A stretch of 64,000 bases of DNA from contig NZ_BMLC01000001.1 in NCBI RefSeq assembly GCF_014645015.1, positions 944,585-1,008,584 of the forward strand, read 5' to 3'. The first letter of the stretch is position 1; the number at the start of each line of letters is the position of its first letter. This DNA comes from Salinibacterium xinjiangense (lineage in GTDB: Bacteria > Actinomycetota > Actinomycetes > Actinomycetales > Microbacteriaceae). Both the position numbers and the translations under genes were made by a program. The notes under the pieces were generated by a model. It was not told the origin of the DNA and searched no databases. It worked only from the letters and a program-made list of their open reading frames with translations. Below, piece by piece: positions 52,601-63,595 of the stretch.

Positions 52601-54406
52601 CTACACGAGGGATTCCCTCCACGCGGCATGAAGTTGCGCGAAGCGCCCGGTTCCCGCGATGAGGTCGCGCGGGGTTCCGTCCTCGACGATGATGCCGTGC
52701 TCCATGACGAGCACCCGGTCCGCGATCGCCACCGTCGACAGCCTGTGGGCGATGATGATCGCCGTGCGGTCGGCGAGCAGTGTCTGCAGGCCTTCCTGCA
52801 CGAGCCGCTCCGACGGGATGTCGAGCGATGCCGTCGCCTCATCGAGGATCAGTACGACCGGATCGGCGATGAACGCCCGCGCGAACGACAGCAACTGCCG
52901 CTGGCCGGCAGAGACCCGTCCACCACGCTTGTTCACCTCGGTGTCGTAGCCGCCTGGAAGCAATTCGATGAACTCGTGCGCGCCCACGGCCTGTGCTGCG
53001 CGCACGATCTCGTCGCGGGTGGCATCCGGCTTTCCGAGCGCGATGTTGTCGGCCACGGTGCCCGAGAACAGGTACGCCTCCTGTGTCACCATCACGATCG
53101 CCCGGCGCAGGTCTTTCGGGTGCAGTTGGCGCAGGTCGATTCCGTCGAGCGAGATGGTGCCGTGTGACGGGTCGTAGAAGCGCGAGATCAACTTGGCGAG
53201 GGTCGATTTACCCGCGCCGGTCGAGCCCACCAGCGCGATCGTCTGGCCCGCTGGCAGCTCCAGGTCGAATCGAGGCAGGATGACCCTGTCAGCCTTGTAC
53301 GCAAACTCGACGTCGTCGAAACTCACCCTGCCCTGCGCCTGGAACAGGTCGATCGGAGTCGTGGGGTCTGGCACACCCGGCAGTTCCTCGAGCACGCCCG
53401 AGATCTTCTCGAGAGCGGCCGCAGCCGATTGGTAGGAGTTGTAGAACATCGCCATCTCCTGCGCGGGAGCGAAAAACTGCCGTGTGTACAGCAGCGTCGC
53501 GAGCAGCACACCTATCGCGAGCCCATCCCCGGCAACCCTCAGGCCACCGACGAGCAGGATGACGGCGAGCGTCACGTTTCCGATCAGCACGAGCCCAGGG
53601 TCGAAGATCGCGAACAGCTGGATGACGCGGCTGTTGCTGACGCGGTAGCTCTCGACGAGCCCGCCGAACTCCATCTCGTTGCGCTTCTCCTTGCGGAAGG
53701 CCTTCACCGCACGGATGCCCGTCATGGTCTCCACGAATTGCACGATCAGCTGCGCCGAGGCCGTCCTGGTTTCGCGGAATGACTTCTGCGAACGCTTCTG
53801 GAACCACCTGGTGAGGATTGCGAGCGGGACGAGCGCGCCGAAGAGCACGAGCCCGCTCACCCAGTCGAGCGAGAACATCGCGATGGCGATGAACAGCATG
53901 TAGAGCGCACCCTGCACGAGCTGGTTGATTCCGGAATCCAGCAACTCCCTGATTGCATCCAGGTCGCTGGTCTGGCGCGCGATGATGCGGCCGGAGGTGT
54001 AGTTCTCGTGGAACTCGAGCGACAGTCGTTGGGTGTGCAGGAAGACACGCTTGCGCAGGTCGAACAGGATCGCCTGGCTGATGCGTGCCGTCAGCACGGT
54101 GTACCACGCGATCAGGGTCGCCCCGACGACGCCGCTGACAAGGTACGCGGCAACAGCGAACGCGAGCGGCACCCAGTCGCGGTCGACGAGGGCGGGCAGG
54201 CCGCGATCGATGCCGAACGCGATCAATGCCGGCCCAGCAACCTGCGCCGCCGTGCTGACGATCACCACGGTCATGGTCAGGATGACGCGAGCTCGCAGCG
54301 GGCGCACCAGCGAGCCGAGCAACCGCAGCGAGCGCTGCCTGATCTGCTTGCTCTCTGCCGCGCTGAAGTCGCTGCGCTCTTCGCCTTCAACTCCGGAGAC
54401 GCTCAT
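52601..54406 (-). CDS. ABC exporter subunit with canonical ATPase site
   Basis: Half-transporter of 601 residues and partner of the gene before it. Membrane domain of six helices to about 330, then ATPase with Walker [11 protein letters not shown], signature [14 protein letters not shown] and Walker [13 protein letters not shown] with catalytic glutamate, H-loop AHRLST. The signature has A for the usual G. Overlaps the upstream exporter gene by four bases, so the two form a heterodimer. Substrate unknown. Confidence 0.87.
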   Translation of the reverse strand: MSVSGVEGEERSDFSAAESKQIRQRSLRLLGSLVRPLRARVILTMTVVIVSTAAQVAGPALIAFGIDRGLPALVDRDWVPLAFAVAAYLVSGVVGATLIAWYTVLTARISQAILFDLRKRVFLHTQRLSLEFHENYTSGRIIARQTSDLDAIRELLDSGINQLVQGALYMLFIAIAMFSLDWVSGLVLFGALVPLAILTRWFQKRSQKSFRETRTASAQLIVQFVETMTGIRAVKAFRKEKRNEMEFGGLVESYRVSNSRVIQLFAIFDPGLVLIGNVTLAVILLVGGLRVAGDGLAIGVLLATLLYTRQFFAPAQEMAMFYNSYQSAAAALEKISGVLEELPGVPDPTTPIDLFQAQGRVSFDDVEFAYKADRVILPRFDLELPAGQTIALVGSTGAGKSTLAKLISRFYDPSHGTISLDGIDLRQLHPKDLRRAIVMVTQEAYLFSGTVADNIALGKPDATRDEIVRAAQAVGAHEFIELLPGGYDTEVNKRGGRVSAGQRQLLSFARAFIADPVVLILDEATASLDIPSERLVQEGLQTLLADRTAIIIAHRLSTVAIADRVLVMEHGIIVEDGTPRDLIAGTGRFAQLHAAWRESLV

Positions 54407-56211
54407 GAGCCCACCTCTTCTCGTTCGCGCTGTTCTTCGTCTTCGAGACTGGAAATCACGAAACGGTAGTGTTCGCTCGATTCGAGGAGCTCTGAATGTG
54501 TTCCGATCGCTGTGACGCGGCCATCCTGCAGCAGCGCGACCCTGTCGGCAAGCATGACGGTGGATGGCCGGTGGGCGACGATGAGTGCGGTCGTCGAGGC
54601 GAGCACCCTCCTGAGTGCCGCCTCCACGAGAGCCTCGGTGTCGACGTCGAGCGCAGAAAGCGGGTCGTCGAGCACGAGTACCGACGGCTTCGCGGCAACG
54701 GCTCGCGCCAGCGCGAGCCGTTGCCGCTGGCCCCCGGAGAGGCTGAGCCCCTCCTCACCGACACGCGTGTCGAGGCCTTCGGGCAGGTCGTACACGAACG
54801 ACGCCTGGGCGATGTCGATGGCTTCGGCGAGATCTGCCTCCGTGCCGTCCGGGCGCCCGAGAAGCACATTGTCACGCACGCTCGCGGAGAACAGGGTGGC
54901 GTCTTCGAAAGCCATGGCGATGAGCGACCGCAGCTCGGTGAGCCTGAGCTCGCGCACATCCACGCCGTCAACGGTGATCGAGCCGCCGGTCACGTCGTAG
55001 AGGCGCGTCGTCAGCGCGGTGATCGTGGATTTGCCGGAGCCAGTAAGCCCGACGAGAGCCATCGTCTCGCCCGGTTCGATGGCGAGATCGACACCGTTGA
55101 CGAGGTCGGGGACGTGCGCGGGCGAATCCTGGTACCGAAAGTGCACATCGTGCAGGACGAGCCTGCCCCTGGGATCCGCCACGGTCAGCGGTTCGACCGG
55201 GTCGACGATGCTGTTCCGGGAGTCGATCACCTCGAAGAACCTGTCGGTCGCCGTGCGCGTGTCGAAGGTCATCGACAGCAGGAAGCCGATCGACTCCACG
55301 GGAAAACGCAGCACGGTCGCCGTGGCGAAGAACGCGACGAGGTCGCCGACGCTGATCTGGCCGTCGACCGCCAGCCACACTCCACCGAGCAGGCACAAAG
55401 CGAACGTGACATCCGGAACCAGCAGAAGCCACAGCCAGATGCCGGCGATCGCGCGCGCTTTCTCGATCTCGGTGCCGCGCAGCACGTCGGCCTGGTTCGC
55501 GAAATTGTTCAGTGCATGTTTACCTCGGCCGAATGCTTTGAGCACTCGGATGCCGTGCACAGACTCCTCCACGGTGGTCGCAAGGTCCCCGGCCTGGTCC
55601 TGGCTGCGGCGGGCGACCGTCGAGTACTTGTTCTCGAACACGAAACCGTAGATCCAGAGCGGGATCGAGCACACCATGAACAGCACGCCCAGAACCCAGG
55701 AGATGTTCAGCAGGAACACGAAGCCGACGACGATGGTGAGCACGTTGACGACGAGCAGCACGAGACCGAACGAGACCCAGCGCCGGATGAGGTTCAGGTC
55801 GCTCACCGCTCGCGACAGCAACTGCCCGCTCGGCCACCGATCGTGGAAGCTCACGGGCAGCACCTGCAGCTTCTCGTAGAGCGCGTTGCGCATGCGCGCC
55901 TCGACATGCGTCCCCGGGGTGAGCACCAACATGCGCCTGAGGTAGACCATCACAGCTTCGACGATTCCGAGGCCGAGCACGATCGCGAAGGCTGGCCAGA
56001 TCTGCTGTGCGTCGCCTGACTGCAGCGGGCCGTCGACGAGGCCGCGCAGTACCTGTGGGATGAGCAGCGCCACCACTCCGGCAGCGAGCGCGGTGACCGT
56101 GCCGAGGTAGATCCGCGGCATGGCTGGCTTCATGTAGGGATAGAGGCGCCGAATCGAAGCGAAGGTGCTGGCCCGCTTGGAAGCCCTGGGCGGGGTCGAG
56201 ATTTCAGGCAT
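54403..56211 (-). CDS. ABC exporter subunit with degenerate ATPase site
   Basis: Half-transporter of 602 residues. Six-helix membrane domain then ATPase with Walker [10 protein letters not shown] and signature [14 protein letters not shown]. Walker B reads [12 protein letters not shown], with aspartate in place of the catalytic glutamate, so this site is expected to bind but hydrolyse ATP poorly. That is the usual state of one subunit in heterodimeric exporters such as BmrCD or TM287/288. ATG 56211. First gene of the pair. Confidence 0.87.
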   Translation of the reverse strand: MPEISTPPRASKRASTFASIRRLYPYMKPAMPRIYLGTVTALAAGVVALLIPQVLRGLVDGPLQSGDAQQIWPAFAIVLGLGIVEAVMVYLRRMLVLTPGTHVEARMRNALYEKLQVLPVSFHDRWPSGQLLSRAVSDLNLIRRWVSFGLVLLVVNVLTIVVGFVFLLNISWVLGVLFMVCSIPLWIYGFVFENKYSTVARRSQDQAGDLATTVEESVHGIRVLKAFGRGKHALNNFANQADVLRGTEIEKARAIAGIWLWLLLVPDVTFALCLLGGVWLAVDGQISVGDLVAFFATATVLRFPVESIGFLLSMTFDTRTATDRFFEVIDSRNSIVDPVEPLTVADPRGRLVLHDVHFRYQDSPAHVPDLVNGVDLAIEPGETMALVGLTGSGKSTITALTTRLYDVTGGSITVDGVDVRELRLTELRSLIAMAFEDATLFSASVRDNVLLGRPDGTEADLAEAIDIAQASFVYDLPEGLDTRVGEEGLSLSGGQRQRLALARAVAAKPSVLVLDDPLSALDVDTEALVEAALRRVLASTTALIVAHRPSTVMLADRVALLQDGRVTAIGTHSELLESSEHYRFVISSLEDEEQREREEVGS

Positions 56212-56365
56212 GGGCGTCCCTTATGGGGATGGGCGGTAGCACGCCCCGAATTGTTAGGGTGCTTGCCCGGACAACACCTTCTGTGTGGTGCCTGGGCAGC
56301 CTTACAGACTAGGCCAGGAAATGAGGAGAACGCAACACTTGATCAGGATCGCTGAGCAGCGAAGG

Positions 56366-57574
56366 TCAACCCACGCGCACCGAGAGGCAGGTGACGCAGC
56401 CCTCGAGCTTCTCGAACTCGCTCACGTCTACGGCGACCACGGTGTATCCGAGATCCTCGACAAGAGCGATGGATTTCGGCACGGATGTCGCCATCAGGAC
56501 GGTGTCGTGGGATAGCACGACCACGGCGGCACCGGGCTCCGGCATCGCGAGAAACCGGTCGAAGACCCGTGGGTCGTCCACGTGAGCAGGGAAGCCCACG
56601 ACTGTTCCGTCGGGCAGGGCAGTCACCGCGCTCTTGAGGTGCAGCACCTTCGTGACGGGGACGGCGACCACGGTGTATCCGAGCGCAGTCGCGAACGAGC
56701 GAAACTGGCGGATGCCGTCCGCGTTGGTGCGCCCTCCGCGACCGACGTAGATCGTGGCATCCACCACCAGCACGTCGCCGCCGTCGAGCGTTCCCGGTTC
56801 GACGATCTCGCGCACGACCAGCCCGGCTTTGCGAACAGCTGGGGCTATGGCGTCGGTCTCGCCGTGGCGGGAGTCAGCCCCCGGGCGGGTGATGATCGCG
56901 GTTCCGCCAAGCACGACGACGGCATCCTCGATGAAGACGGAGTCGGGGTACTCGTCGGCGACGGGCAGTTCCACGGTCTCGAAGCCGGCCTTCACCAGCG
57001 CCTCGACGTACTCGTCCCACTGGGTGTCGGCAAGGGTCGCATCCAGCTCGGTACGAACGATGTGGGTGATCTCACCATCGGCGAGGGTCGTTGCGGGCTG
57101 GCGGATGAACGCGATGCGGTGCGACCCGCGGGTGACGATCGCTGTCCAGGCCCAGCGGCCCGCTGTCGCGGCAACGAGACCGGCCACGATGAAATACAGC
57201 AGGTTCGAGCCCAGCAGGCTCCCCGCCACGAAACCGACGGCCTCGGGGGTGAGCGGCCCCGCGATGGCGACCGCGTAGAGCGTACCGAGGAAGGTCGCGA
57301 CCACGCCGACGATGAGCCCTGCGGCAAAGGCGACGGGCCGGATCCGATTCACCCCCAAGAGCGATGCGACCGTGTACAGCACGAACAGCAGGAGGCTGGC
57401 GGGCACGAAGTAGTCGCTGATCGGAACGATGTTGGCTGCCGCTGCGCCGTTGGAGATGAAGAAGATGAGCACCGTCAGGATGTGCGTCAGCGCCGCGACC
57501 ACGAACCCCGAGATCACCGCCGCCATGAGTCGACGACCGGTGGGCTGGGGGCAGTTCAGGGCGCTGGGATGCAT
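56366..57574 (-). CDS. Membrane-tethered dimethylargininase-like protein
   Basis: Fusion of 402 residues. Residues about 15-145 contain four or five hydrophobic helices (DUF6069-like). Residues about 155-402 are a DDAH / arginine-deiminase-fold enzyme: SVFIEDAVVV, GTLDGGDVL, LHLKSAVTALPDGTVV with the histidine, and SEFEKLEGCVTCLSVRV with the catalytic cysteine C396. DDAH hydrolyses N-methylated arginines to citrulline. ATG 57574; the frame continues without interruption, so the fusion is real in this sequence. A lone gene. Confidence 0.8.
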   Translation of the reverse strand: MHPSALNCPQPTGRRLMAAVISGFVVAALTHILTVLIFFISNGAAAANIVPISDYFVPASLLLFVLYTVASLLGVNRIRPVAFAAGLIVGVVATFLGTLYAVAIAGPLTPEAVGFVAGSLLGSNLLYFIVAGLVAATAGRWAWTAIVTRGSHRIAFIRQPATTLADGEITHIVRTELDATLADTQWDEYVEALVKAGFETVELPVADEYPDSVFIEDAVVVLGGTAIITRPGADSRHGETDAIAPAVRKAGLVVREIVEPGTLDGGDVLVVDATIYVGRGGRTNADGIRQFRSFATALGYTVVAVPVTKVLHLKSAVTALPDGTVVGFPAHVDDPRVFDRFLAMPEPGAAVVVLSHDTVLMATSVPKSIALVEDLGYTVVAVDVSEFEKLEGCVTCLSVRVG

Positions 57575-57626
57575 TCGGACAACATACCGATGATCGCCTT
57601 GCTCTTGCTGGGAGCACCAACCGGTG

Positions 57627-57649
57627 GACGCCGTCCAGGGAACGGCGTC
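57627..57649 (-). terminator. Terminator hairpin after purH
   Basis: GACGCCGT at 57627-57634 pairs with ACGGCGTC at 57642-57649, a perfect 8-bp stem with 7-nt loop. It touches the purH stop codon. Confidence 0.5.
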
Positions 57650-59265
57650 TAGTGGAAGAAGTGCCGCTCGCCCGTGAAGTACATCGCGACTCCTGCGGCG
57701 TTCGCAGCCGCGATCACTTCCTCATCACGGATGGAGCCTCCGGGCTGCACTATAGCGCGGACTCCGGCTTCGAGCAGGATCTCCAGCCCATCAGCGAACG
57801 GGAAGAAGGCGTCACTCGCGGCCACCGAGCCGGCCGCGCGATCACCAGCGCGCGTGACCGCGAGCTGGCAGGAGTCCACCCGGTTGACCTGGCCCATGCC
57901 GACACCGACCGATGCGCCGTCATGGGCGAGCAGGATGGCGTTGGATTTCACGGCACGCACGGCGCGCCACGCGAATTCGAGATCTGCGCGCGTCGGCTCG
58001 TCGACCTCGGAACCCGCCACAAGAGTCCACGCATCCGAGTCGAAGTCGGCGTAGGTGTCTGGCGACTGCACGAGCGCACCTCCGGAGATCTGGCGAAACT
58101 CCTGCTCAGAGCGACCGTAGCCAGCGGGCAGTTGCAGCAGGCGAAGGTTCTTCTTCGACTGCAGCACCTCGAGCGCGTCCGCGTCGAACCCGGGTGCGAC
58201 GACGACCTCGGTGAAGATGTCCTTTATCGACAGGGCCGCTTCACGAGTGATGGATCGGTTGGCCGCGATGACGCCGCCGAACGCAGAGACCGGATCACAG
58301 GCGTGTGCCCGTGCGTGTGCGGATGCCACCGGATCCCCCGCCCCGCGCGACACCGCGATGCCGCAGGGGTTGGCGTGCTTGATGATGGCGACGGCCGGTT
58401 CGTCGAAGTCGTAGGCTGCGCGCACGGCGGCGTCGGCATCCACATAGTTGTTGTACGACATCTCTTTGCCGTGCAGCTGGGTGGCCTGCGCAATGCCGCG
58501 GCCACCATCTTCCACAAAGAGGGCCGCAGACTGGTGTGAGTTCTCGCCGTAACGCAGCGTGCTCCTGAGGTGCACCTCATAGGTCAGGGTGTCGGCGAAT
58601 GCTGTCTCTTCCGTTGCAGCATGCTCAGCCGCGATCCCGACATTCGCGGCGAAGTAGGCGGCGACCGCCGTGTCATATGCCGCAGTGTGCATAAACGCCT
58701 CGCCCGCCAGCCGCTGGCGCTGTGCGAGAGTCGTTCCACCGAGCGTGAGCGCCTTTTCGACCTGCTGGTAGCTCGCCGGGCTCGTGACGATGGCCACGTT
58801 CGCGTGGTTCTTGGCGGAGGCGCGGACGAGGGCGGGGCCGCCGATGTCGATCTGCTCGATCACGTCATCGACGGGCGCACCCGTGGCGACGGTCGCGACG
58901 AAGGGGTACAGGTTGGAGACGACGAGCTGGAAGGCCGCGATGCCGAGCTCCCTGAGCTCGCGTTCGTGCGACTCCAGTCGCAGGTCGGCGAGGAGGCCGG
59001 CGTGGATGGCGGGATGCAGCGTGCGCACCCGGCCGTCGAGCGACTCCGGAAATCCTGTGACCTCAGCCACTTCGGTCACGGCGAGGCCAGCAGCAGCGAT
59101 GGTCCTGGCCGTCGAGCCCGTCGACACGATTTCGACTCCTGCGGCGACGAGCGCGGTCGCCAGGTCGACAAGACCGGTCTTGTCGCTCACCGAGATGAGG
59201 GCCCGCTCGATCTGGATGACGTCGCGCGGACGGTAGTCGATGGGGGCGTGGCTGGGGCCGCTCAT
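57649..59265 (-). CDS. purH: Bifunctional AICAR formyltransferase / IMP cyclohydrolase
   Basis: Last two steps of IMP synthesis, 538 residues. The cyclohydrolase part begins [19 protein letters not shown] with STGSTARTI, and the formyltransferase part includes [34 protein letters not shown] and the C-terminal [12 protein letters not shown]. Shares four bases with purN. Last gene of the DUF6350-purN-purH operon. Confidence 0.95.
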   Translation of the reverse strand: MSGPSHAPIDYRPRDVIQIERALISVSDKTGLVDLATALVAAGVEIVSTGSTARTIAAAGLAVTEVAEVTGFPESLDGRVRTLHPAIHAGLLADLRLESHERELRELGIAAFQLVVSNLYPFVATVATGAPVDDVIEQIDIGGPALVRASAKNHANVAIVTSPASYQQVEKALTLGGTTLAQRQRLAGEAFMHTAAYDTAVAAYFAANVGIAAEHAATEETAFADTLTYEVHLRSTLRYGENSHQSAALFVEDGGRGIAQATQLHGKEMSYNNYVDADAAVRAAYDFDEPAVAIIKHANPCGIAVSRGAGDPVASAHARAHACDPVSAFGGVIAANRSITREAALSIKDIFTEVVVAPGFDADALEVLQSKKNLRLLQLPAGYGRSEQEFRQISGGALVQSPDTYADFDSDAWTLVAGSEVDEPTRADLEFAWRAVRAVKSNAILLAHDGASVGVGMGQVNRVDSCQLAVTRAGDRAAGSVAASDAFFPFADGLEILLEAGVRAIVQPGGSIRDEEVIAAANAAGVAMYFTGERHFFH

Positions 59266-59849
59266 GAGAGCTCCTTCAGGTCGATGTGGGAGTTGGCGAT
59301 GTCGAGCACGGCCTGGATCAGCAGCCGGCGTTCGACGGGTTTGATTCGTTCATGCAGCCCCGACTCGGTGTCGCCGGCAAACACCGGAACGCGCTCCTGG
59401 GAGATGATCGGCCCGCTGTCGACCCCGTTATCGACGACGATGACGCTCGCACCGGTCTCGGTGACTCCCGCGGCGAGCGCATCCCGAACCCCGTGTGCGC
59501 CCGGAAACTCGGGCAGGTAGGCCGGATGGGTGTTCACCAGGTTGGGTGAGAGCGCGGCGATGACGCGGGGCGGCAGCAGCTTCATGAAGCCGCTGAGGAT
59601 CACGAGGTCGGGCTGCCAGACCTGGATCTGCTCGAGCATGGCGTCGCCCCACTCGTCGCGGTCGGCGTAGTTCGACATCGCGACGGAGAAGGTGGGCACA
59701 CCGAAGCGCTCGGCGTGATCGAACCCGTCGGCGGGGCGGTCGGCGCCCACGGCGAGGACGCGCGCAGGAAACTCCGCGTCTTCGGCGGCCTCGAGCAGCG
59801 CGAGAAGGTTAGACCCGCCTCCCGAGATCAGGACCACGAGTGATAACAC
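59262..59849 (-). CDS. purN: Phosphoribosylglycinamide formyltransferase
   Basis: Transfers a formyl group from 10-formyl-THF to GAR in purine synthesis, 195 residues. [14 protein letters not shown] opens the protein, the catalytic stretch contains [20 protein letters not shown], and D144-type [13 protein letters not shown] follows. The GTG at 59849 lies 9 bp after the DUF6350 gene. Confidence 0.94.
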   Translation of the reverse strand: MLSLVVLISGGGSNLLALLEAAEDAEFPARVLAVGADRPADGFDHAERFGVPTFSVAMSNYADRDEWGDAMLEQIQVWQPDLVILSGFMKLLPPRVIAALSPNLVNTHPAYLPEFPGAHGVRDALAAGVTETGASVIVVDNGVDSGPIISQERVPVFAGDTESGLHERIKPVERRLLIQAVLDIANSHIDLKELS

Positions 59850-59858
59850 CCCGTAATT

Positions 59859-61088
59859 CTAGCGCTCGGCCTCGCCGACCTTCGCGGGGCTGCGCTTGAG
59901 GCTCGCGAACAGTCCGGCCATCGCCCCGAGCCCGAGTTCGAGCGCTGCCCAGCCCCCGACGGCGATCGCATCAGGCCCGACATCATGAAGTCGACCGGGG
60001 CCTGCTGCACCGGTGGATGCCCAGGCCAGCAGCCCGAGGATGACGCCGCCGACGATGCCGATGCCGATCGCCACGAGCACGAGTTCACGGCGACCGAGCT
60101 TCCTGCGGGCACCGGGCCCGAGGATTGCGCCGACGAGGAATCCCGCCACGATGGGGACGAGCAGCCCGACGAACCCGAACGCGAGGGCGTCGGCAGGAAG
60201 CGCGCCGAGCACGGGGATAGCGGGGATCGGCCCGAGCTGGGTGGCCAGCGGGCTGACCGCCGATCCGGTGCCGAGCGCGAAGCCCGGCCCGACGAGCCAG
60301 CTCGCAGTGTAGATGACAAGGTTCGGCAGCAGCGCGAGTTGCGCGAGGGTGATGGTCACGCCGCCGAGCACCTCGGTGTGCAGGCCCTCGTAGAGCGTGA
60401 TGATCCGTGCGTATGAGATCAGGATCGCTGCCGCCGTGAGGGCCGCGGCGAGGGTGAACACGGCGGCGGCCGCAGCGGCACCTCCACGCAGGGCGGTCAC
60501 CGCGCCGTCGCGCACAGGAGCCGGCCAGTCGTTGATCCAGTTGCGGATGGAGCTGCGGATGGAGCTGCCACGGTCATCCTGCAGGTTACGGGTTCGCCGC
60601 ACACCGATCGCCATGCCAACGGCGAACACGAGGGTCGGCAGCAGCGTTCCCTGCACGAGGGAGGGCCGGGCGTCGGGGTGCAGCGCGGTGAAGGTCACCG
60701 CGAACGACGCGAGCGCGAAGGTGCCGAGCGACACGAGCTCGCCGAGAATCCGGTGCCGTGTTTCGGCCACGCGCCTGCCTGCACGAACGCCGAGCAGCAC
60801 GGTCAACAGCGCGAAGCCGAGCAACGCGATGGTGAGGGTGAACGGTGCACCGGCCGCAGGAAGCCCCAGCTGGGCCGCGGTAGCGGGGTCGAGCGTCATG
60901 GTGATGTCGACGCCATGGCCGAGCAGCCAGGTGTCGACCGACACCCGCCAAAACACGGCCCAGTCGATGGCGAGCCCGAATTGGATGCCCCACAGCAGCG
61001 TCAGCGGAACCAGCGGTATCGCCACGCCGATGGCGACGACGAGGATCGCCTCGAACGCGGCGAACAGGGCGGTGAGCTGGCGATTCAT
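59859..61088 (-). CDS. DUF6350 (PerM-like) membrane protein
   Basis: Integral membrane protein of 409 residues with about ten hydrophobic segments, of the DUF6350 family found upstream of purN in many actinobacteria; the mycobacterial relative is called PerM and is linked to cell division. No catalytic motif is visible. The long Ala/Gly/Leu-rich helices match this low-complexity family. ATG 61088. First gene of the pur operon here. Confidence 0.8.
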   Translation of the reverse strand: MNRQLTALFAAFEAILVVAIGVAIPLVPLTLLWGIQFGLAIDWAVFWRVSVDTWLLGHGVDITMTLDPATAAQLGLPAAGAPFTLTIALLGFALLTVLLGVRAGRRVAETRHRILGELVSLGTFALASFAVTFTALHPDARPSLVQGTLLPTLVFAVGMAIGVRRTRNLQDDRGSSIRSSIRNWINDWPAPVRDGAVTALRGGAAAAAAVFTLAAALTAAAILISYARIITLYEGLHTEVLGGVTITLAQLALLPNLVIYTASWLVGPGFALGTGSAVSPLATQLGPIPAIPVLGALPADALAFGFVGLLVPIVAGFLVGAILGPGARRKLGRRELVLVAIGIGIVGGVILGLLAWASTGAAGPGRLHDVGPDAIAVGGWAALELGLGAMAGLFASLKRSPAKVGEAER

Positions 61089-61169
61089 GACCTTGGCGAC
61101 ACTACCGGGGAGCGGCGCCAGGGCCCGCGCGGCCTACCGGCTACGCTTCGATTGGCCTGTGATCGAAGC

Positions 61170-61913
61170 TCACCGAAGCTCACCGAAGCCATCGACGGTC
61201 ATGGCTCGAAGCCGCTCCACTGCCTCGGCGGCCTGTGGCCCGGTCGCCGAGATGCGGATGACGTCACCCGTCCTGCTGCCCAGTGACATCAGGCCCATCA
61301 GGCTGTTGGCCGCCACCGGGCCGGTACCCGTCGTGAGGTCGGCGATGGTGACCTTCGCGTCGAACAGAGAAACTGCCTTCACGATGGAGGCGGCAGGGCG
61401 GGAGTGCAGACCGTCAGGATTAACGAGTGTCTCCTCGGCTGTCACCGATCCGGCGATCGCTGATCCGGCGATCGCTGATTCGGCGTCATCGGGCGACGCA
61501 ACTACCGGGACAGGCAGATCGAGCTGCCCCTGTTTTGCGTCCATCGCGTGGTGCGCTTCGCGAGAGATCTCGTCGAGGCTCGCCCCCGCTGCCGCAAGCA
61601 CGACCGCGGCAACGATGCCCTCTACGAACGGAGCGTCGCTGAGCCGCACAGGGTTGTCGGTCTCGATGAACTCCAGGGCCATGGCTGCGCTGAGCACAGC
61701 AGAGCCGAGGTCCATGAGCACGATGACACCCTCGGGTGTCGAGACTTTGTCGATCGCCGCCGCCACTTTCGTGGCATCCGTGCCGATCACGCCGTCACCG
61801 GCTCCCGCAGCGATCGCGATAGCCGGGGGCACACCGGTCACCATTTCGAGGGCAAGTTCTACCGCGGCCTCGGCCAGCCGGGGGCTGTGCGAGACCACCA
61901 CTATTCCGATCAC
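61170..61913 (-). CDS. dhaM: Dihydroxyacetone kinase phosphotransferase subunit DhaM (EIIA + HPr)
   Basis: Phosphoryl donor to DhaL-ADP in the PTS-type DHA kinase, 247 residues. Residues 1-130 are an EIIA-Man-like domain with H9 in VVSHSPRLA and VLMDLGSAVLSAAMALE. Residues about 160-247 are an HPr domain with the phosphorylated histidine in NPDGLHSRPAASIV. The linker carries a short repeat (AIAG) encoded by a duplicated DNA unit near 61450-61480. No EI domain, so it relies on general EI. GTG 61913 overlaps dhaL by four bases. Confidence 0.9.
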   Translation of the reverse strand: MIGIVVVSHSPRLAEAAVELALEMVTGVPPAIAIAAGAGDGVIGTDATKVAAAIDKVSTPEGVIVLMDLGSAVLSAAMALEFIETDNPVRLSDAPFVEGIVAAVVLAAAGASLDEISREAHHAMDAKQGQLDLPVPVVASPDDAESAIAGSAIAGSVTAEETLVNPDGLHSRPAASIVKAVSLFDAKVTIADLTTGTGPVAANSLMGLMSLGSRTGDVIRISATGPQAAEAVERLRAMTVDGFGELR

Positions 61914-62575
61914 GCCGGTGCCTGGCCGAGCGTGTCGGCGAGCGCCTCGAACAGCAGCGCGGTCGAGGTCGCCCCCGGATCGAGATGGCCAGAGCTGCGC
62001 TCACCGAGGTAGCTTGCCCTGCCCTTTCGTGCAACGAGGGGCTCGGTCGCGTCCCTTCCTGCCTTCGCCGCAGAAAAGGCTGCCGCTGTCGCTGTCACGC
62101 AGTCCCCACCCGTGGCAAGGCTCGCATCCAGCGCATCCAGCGCGGGAGCCATCGCGTCGAACATGGTCTTATCGCCAGCTTCCGCCTTGCCCCTGGCAAC
62201 GACTCCACCGAGACCGGCCCGCAGGGCGGCGGAAAGCGCGGCGCCGTCGAGCGTCGTGACCGGCCCGGCGGTCGTTCCCATCCGGAGAAAAAAGGTGCCG
62301 TACAGGGGGCCGCTCGCGCCACCGACGGATGTCACGAGGGTCATTCCCACGGACTTGAACAACTCGTCGACGAGGGTCGCCTGCGTACCGTCATCGTGCG
62401 AGACACCGATCTTTTCCATCACAGCAGTCATGCCACGGGTCATATTCGACCCGTGATCCGCATCGCCGATGGCCGAATCCAGTTCGGTCAGGTAGCCCTG
62501 CTGTTGAGAAACCAGTTCGCGGAACCTGGCAAGCCAGGCCACGAGTTGATCGAGAGAAACGGTGTCTGTCGTCAT
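61910..62575 (-). CDS. dhaL: Dihydroxyacetone kinase subunit DhaL
   Basis: ADP-binding subunit, 221 residues. The metal/nucleotide motif is DSAIGDADHGSNMTRGM, with SVGGASGPLYGTFFLRM, GDKTMFDAMAP and the C-terminal GHLDPGATSTALLF. ADP stays bound and is rephosphorylated by DhaM. Follows dhaK by 21 bp. Confidence 0.93.
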   Translation of the reverse strand: MTTDTVSLDQLVAWLARFRELVSQQQGYLTELDSAIGDADHGSNMTRGMTAVMEKIGVSHDDGTQATLVDELFKSVGMTLVTSVGGASGPLYGTFFLRMGTTAGPVTTLDGAALSAALRAGLGGVVARGKAEAGDKTMFDAMAPALDALDASLATGGDCVTATAAAFSAAKAGRDATEPLVARKGRASYLGERSSGHLDPGATSTALLFEALADTLGQAPA

Positions 62576-62596
62576 GTTCGCACTCTTCTTTCCTGG

Positions 62597-63595
62597 CTAC
62601 AGTCCCCAGCGAAGCCCGGACGTATTGACCGGTGCATCCCAGAGCTTCAGCAGCTCGTCGTCAACCTTCAGCAGCGTCACAGAGCAGCCTGCCATGTCGA
62701 GGCTGGTGATGTAGTTGCCCACGAGGGATCGGGCAACGGTCACACCGGCCTTCTCGAGCAGCTTCGCAACCTCGCCGTACATCAGGTACAGCTCGATCAG
62801 CGGTGTGCCGCCCATGCCATTGAGCATCGCGATAACCGGGCCGCTGGTGAAGTCGAGGTCTGCGAGCACGGGATCAACCAACTGCTGGGCGATGGATGCC
62901 GCGCCCGCAAGTGCGACGCGGTGCCTGCCGGGCTCCCCATGGATGCCCACGCCGATCTCCATCATGTCGTCCGGAATCTCGAAGGTGGGCTTTCCGGCCG
63001 AGGGAACCGTGCAGCTGGTCAGCGCCATGCCCATCGAGCGACCTGATGCGTTGACGAGGTTCGCCAGCGCTGTGATGGCCGCGAGGTCGCGCCCTTCCTC
63101 GGCGGCGGCGCCGACGATCTTCTCGAGAAACACGGTGGTTCCGACACCGCGGCGACCCGCGGTCCACGTGGAATCCTCGACCGCGACATCATCGTTGACC
63201 ACGACCGCGGAGACCTTCACCCCGGTCTCGGCTTCCGCCATCTCGGCGGCCATCTCGAAATTCATGACGTCGCCGGTGTAGTTCTTCACGATGTGCAGCA
63301 CACCAGCACCAGAATCCGCGACCTTCGTGGCCTCCTGCATCTGGTCGGGGGTCGGTGAGGTGAACACCTCGCCAGCACAGGCGGCATCGAGCATCCCGAA
63401 GCCTACGAAGCCTCCGTGCAGGGGCTCGTGACCCGACCCGCCGCCCGAAATGAGAGCGACCTTGCCCGCTTTCGTGGGGGTGCCGCGGTAGATGATGCGG
63501 TTGACATGGTCGACATTCAGTTCGGGATGCGCGGCCGCGATGCCGGTGAGCGCGTCAGCCAGCACGGCTTCGGGTGCGTTGATGAGCTTCTTCAT
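62597..63595 (-). CDS. dhaK: Dihydroxyacetone kinase subunit DhaK
   Basis: Binds dihydroxyacetone covalently through a histidine hemiaminal and transfers phosphate from DhaL, 332 residues. GGGSGHEPLHGGFVG, HIVKNYTGDVMNFEM and GIHGEPGRHR are visible, as is MLNGMGGTPLIEL. It overlaps the truncated aquaporin by four bases. First intact enzyme gene of the dha operon. Confidence 0.94.
   Translation of the reverse strand: MKKLINAPEAVLADALTGIAAAHPELNVDHVNRIIYRGTPTKAGKVALISGGGSGHEPLHGGFVGFGMLDAACAGEVFTSPTPDQMQEATKVADSGAGVLHIVKNYTGDVMNFEMAAEMAEAETGVKVSAVVVNDDVAVEDSTWTAGRRGVGTTVFLEKIVGAAAEEGRDLAAITALANLVNASGRSMGMALTSCTVPSAGKPTFEIPDDMMEIGVGIHGEPGRHRVALAGAASIAQQLVDPVLADLDFTSGPVIAMLNGMGGTPLIELYLMYGEVAKLLEKAGVTVARSLVGNYITSLDMAGCSVTLLKVDDELLKLWDAPVNTSGLRWGL

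Noticed and set aside
60397-62259. 620-residue plus-strand open frame across the DUF6350 and dha genes
   Set aside because: Ser/Thr/Arg/Ala-rich shadow of genes on the minus strand; no motif and no ribosome-binding site.
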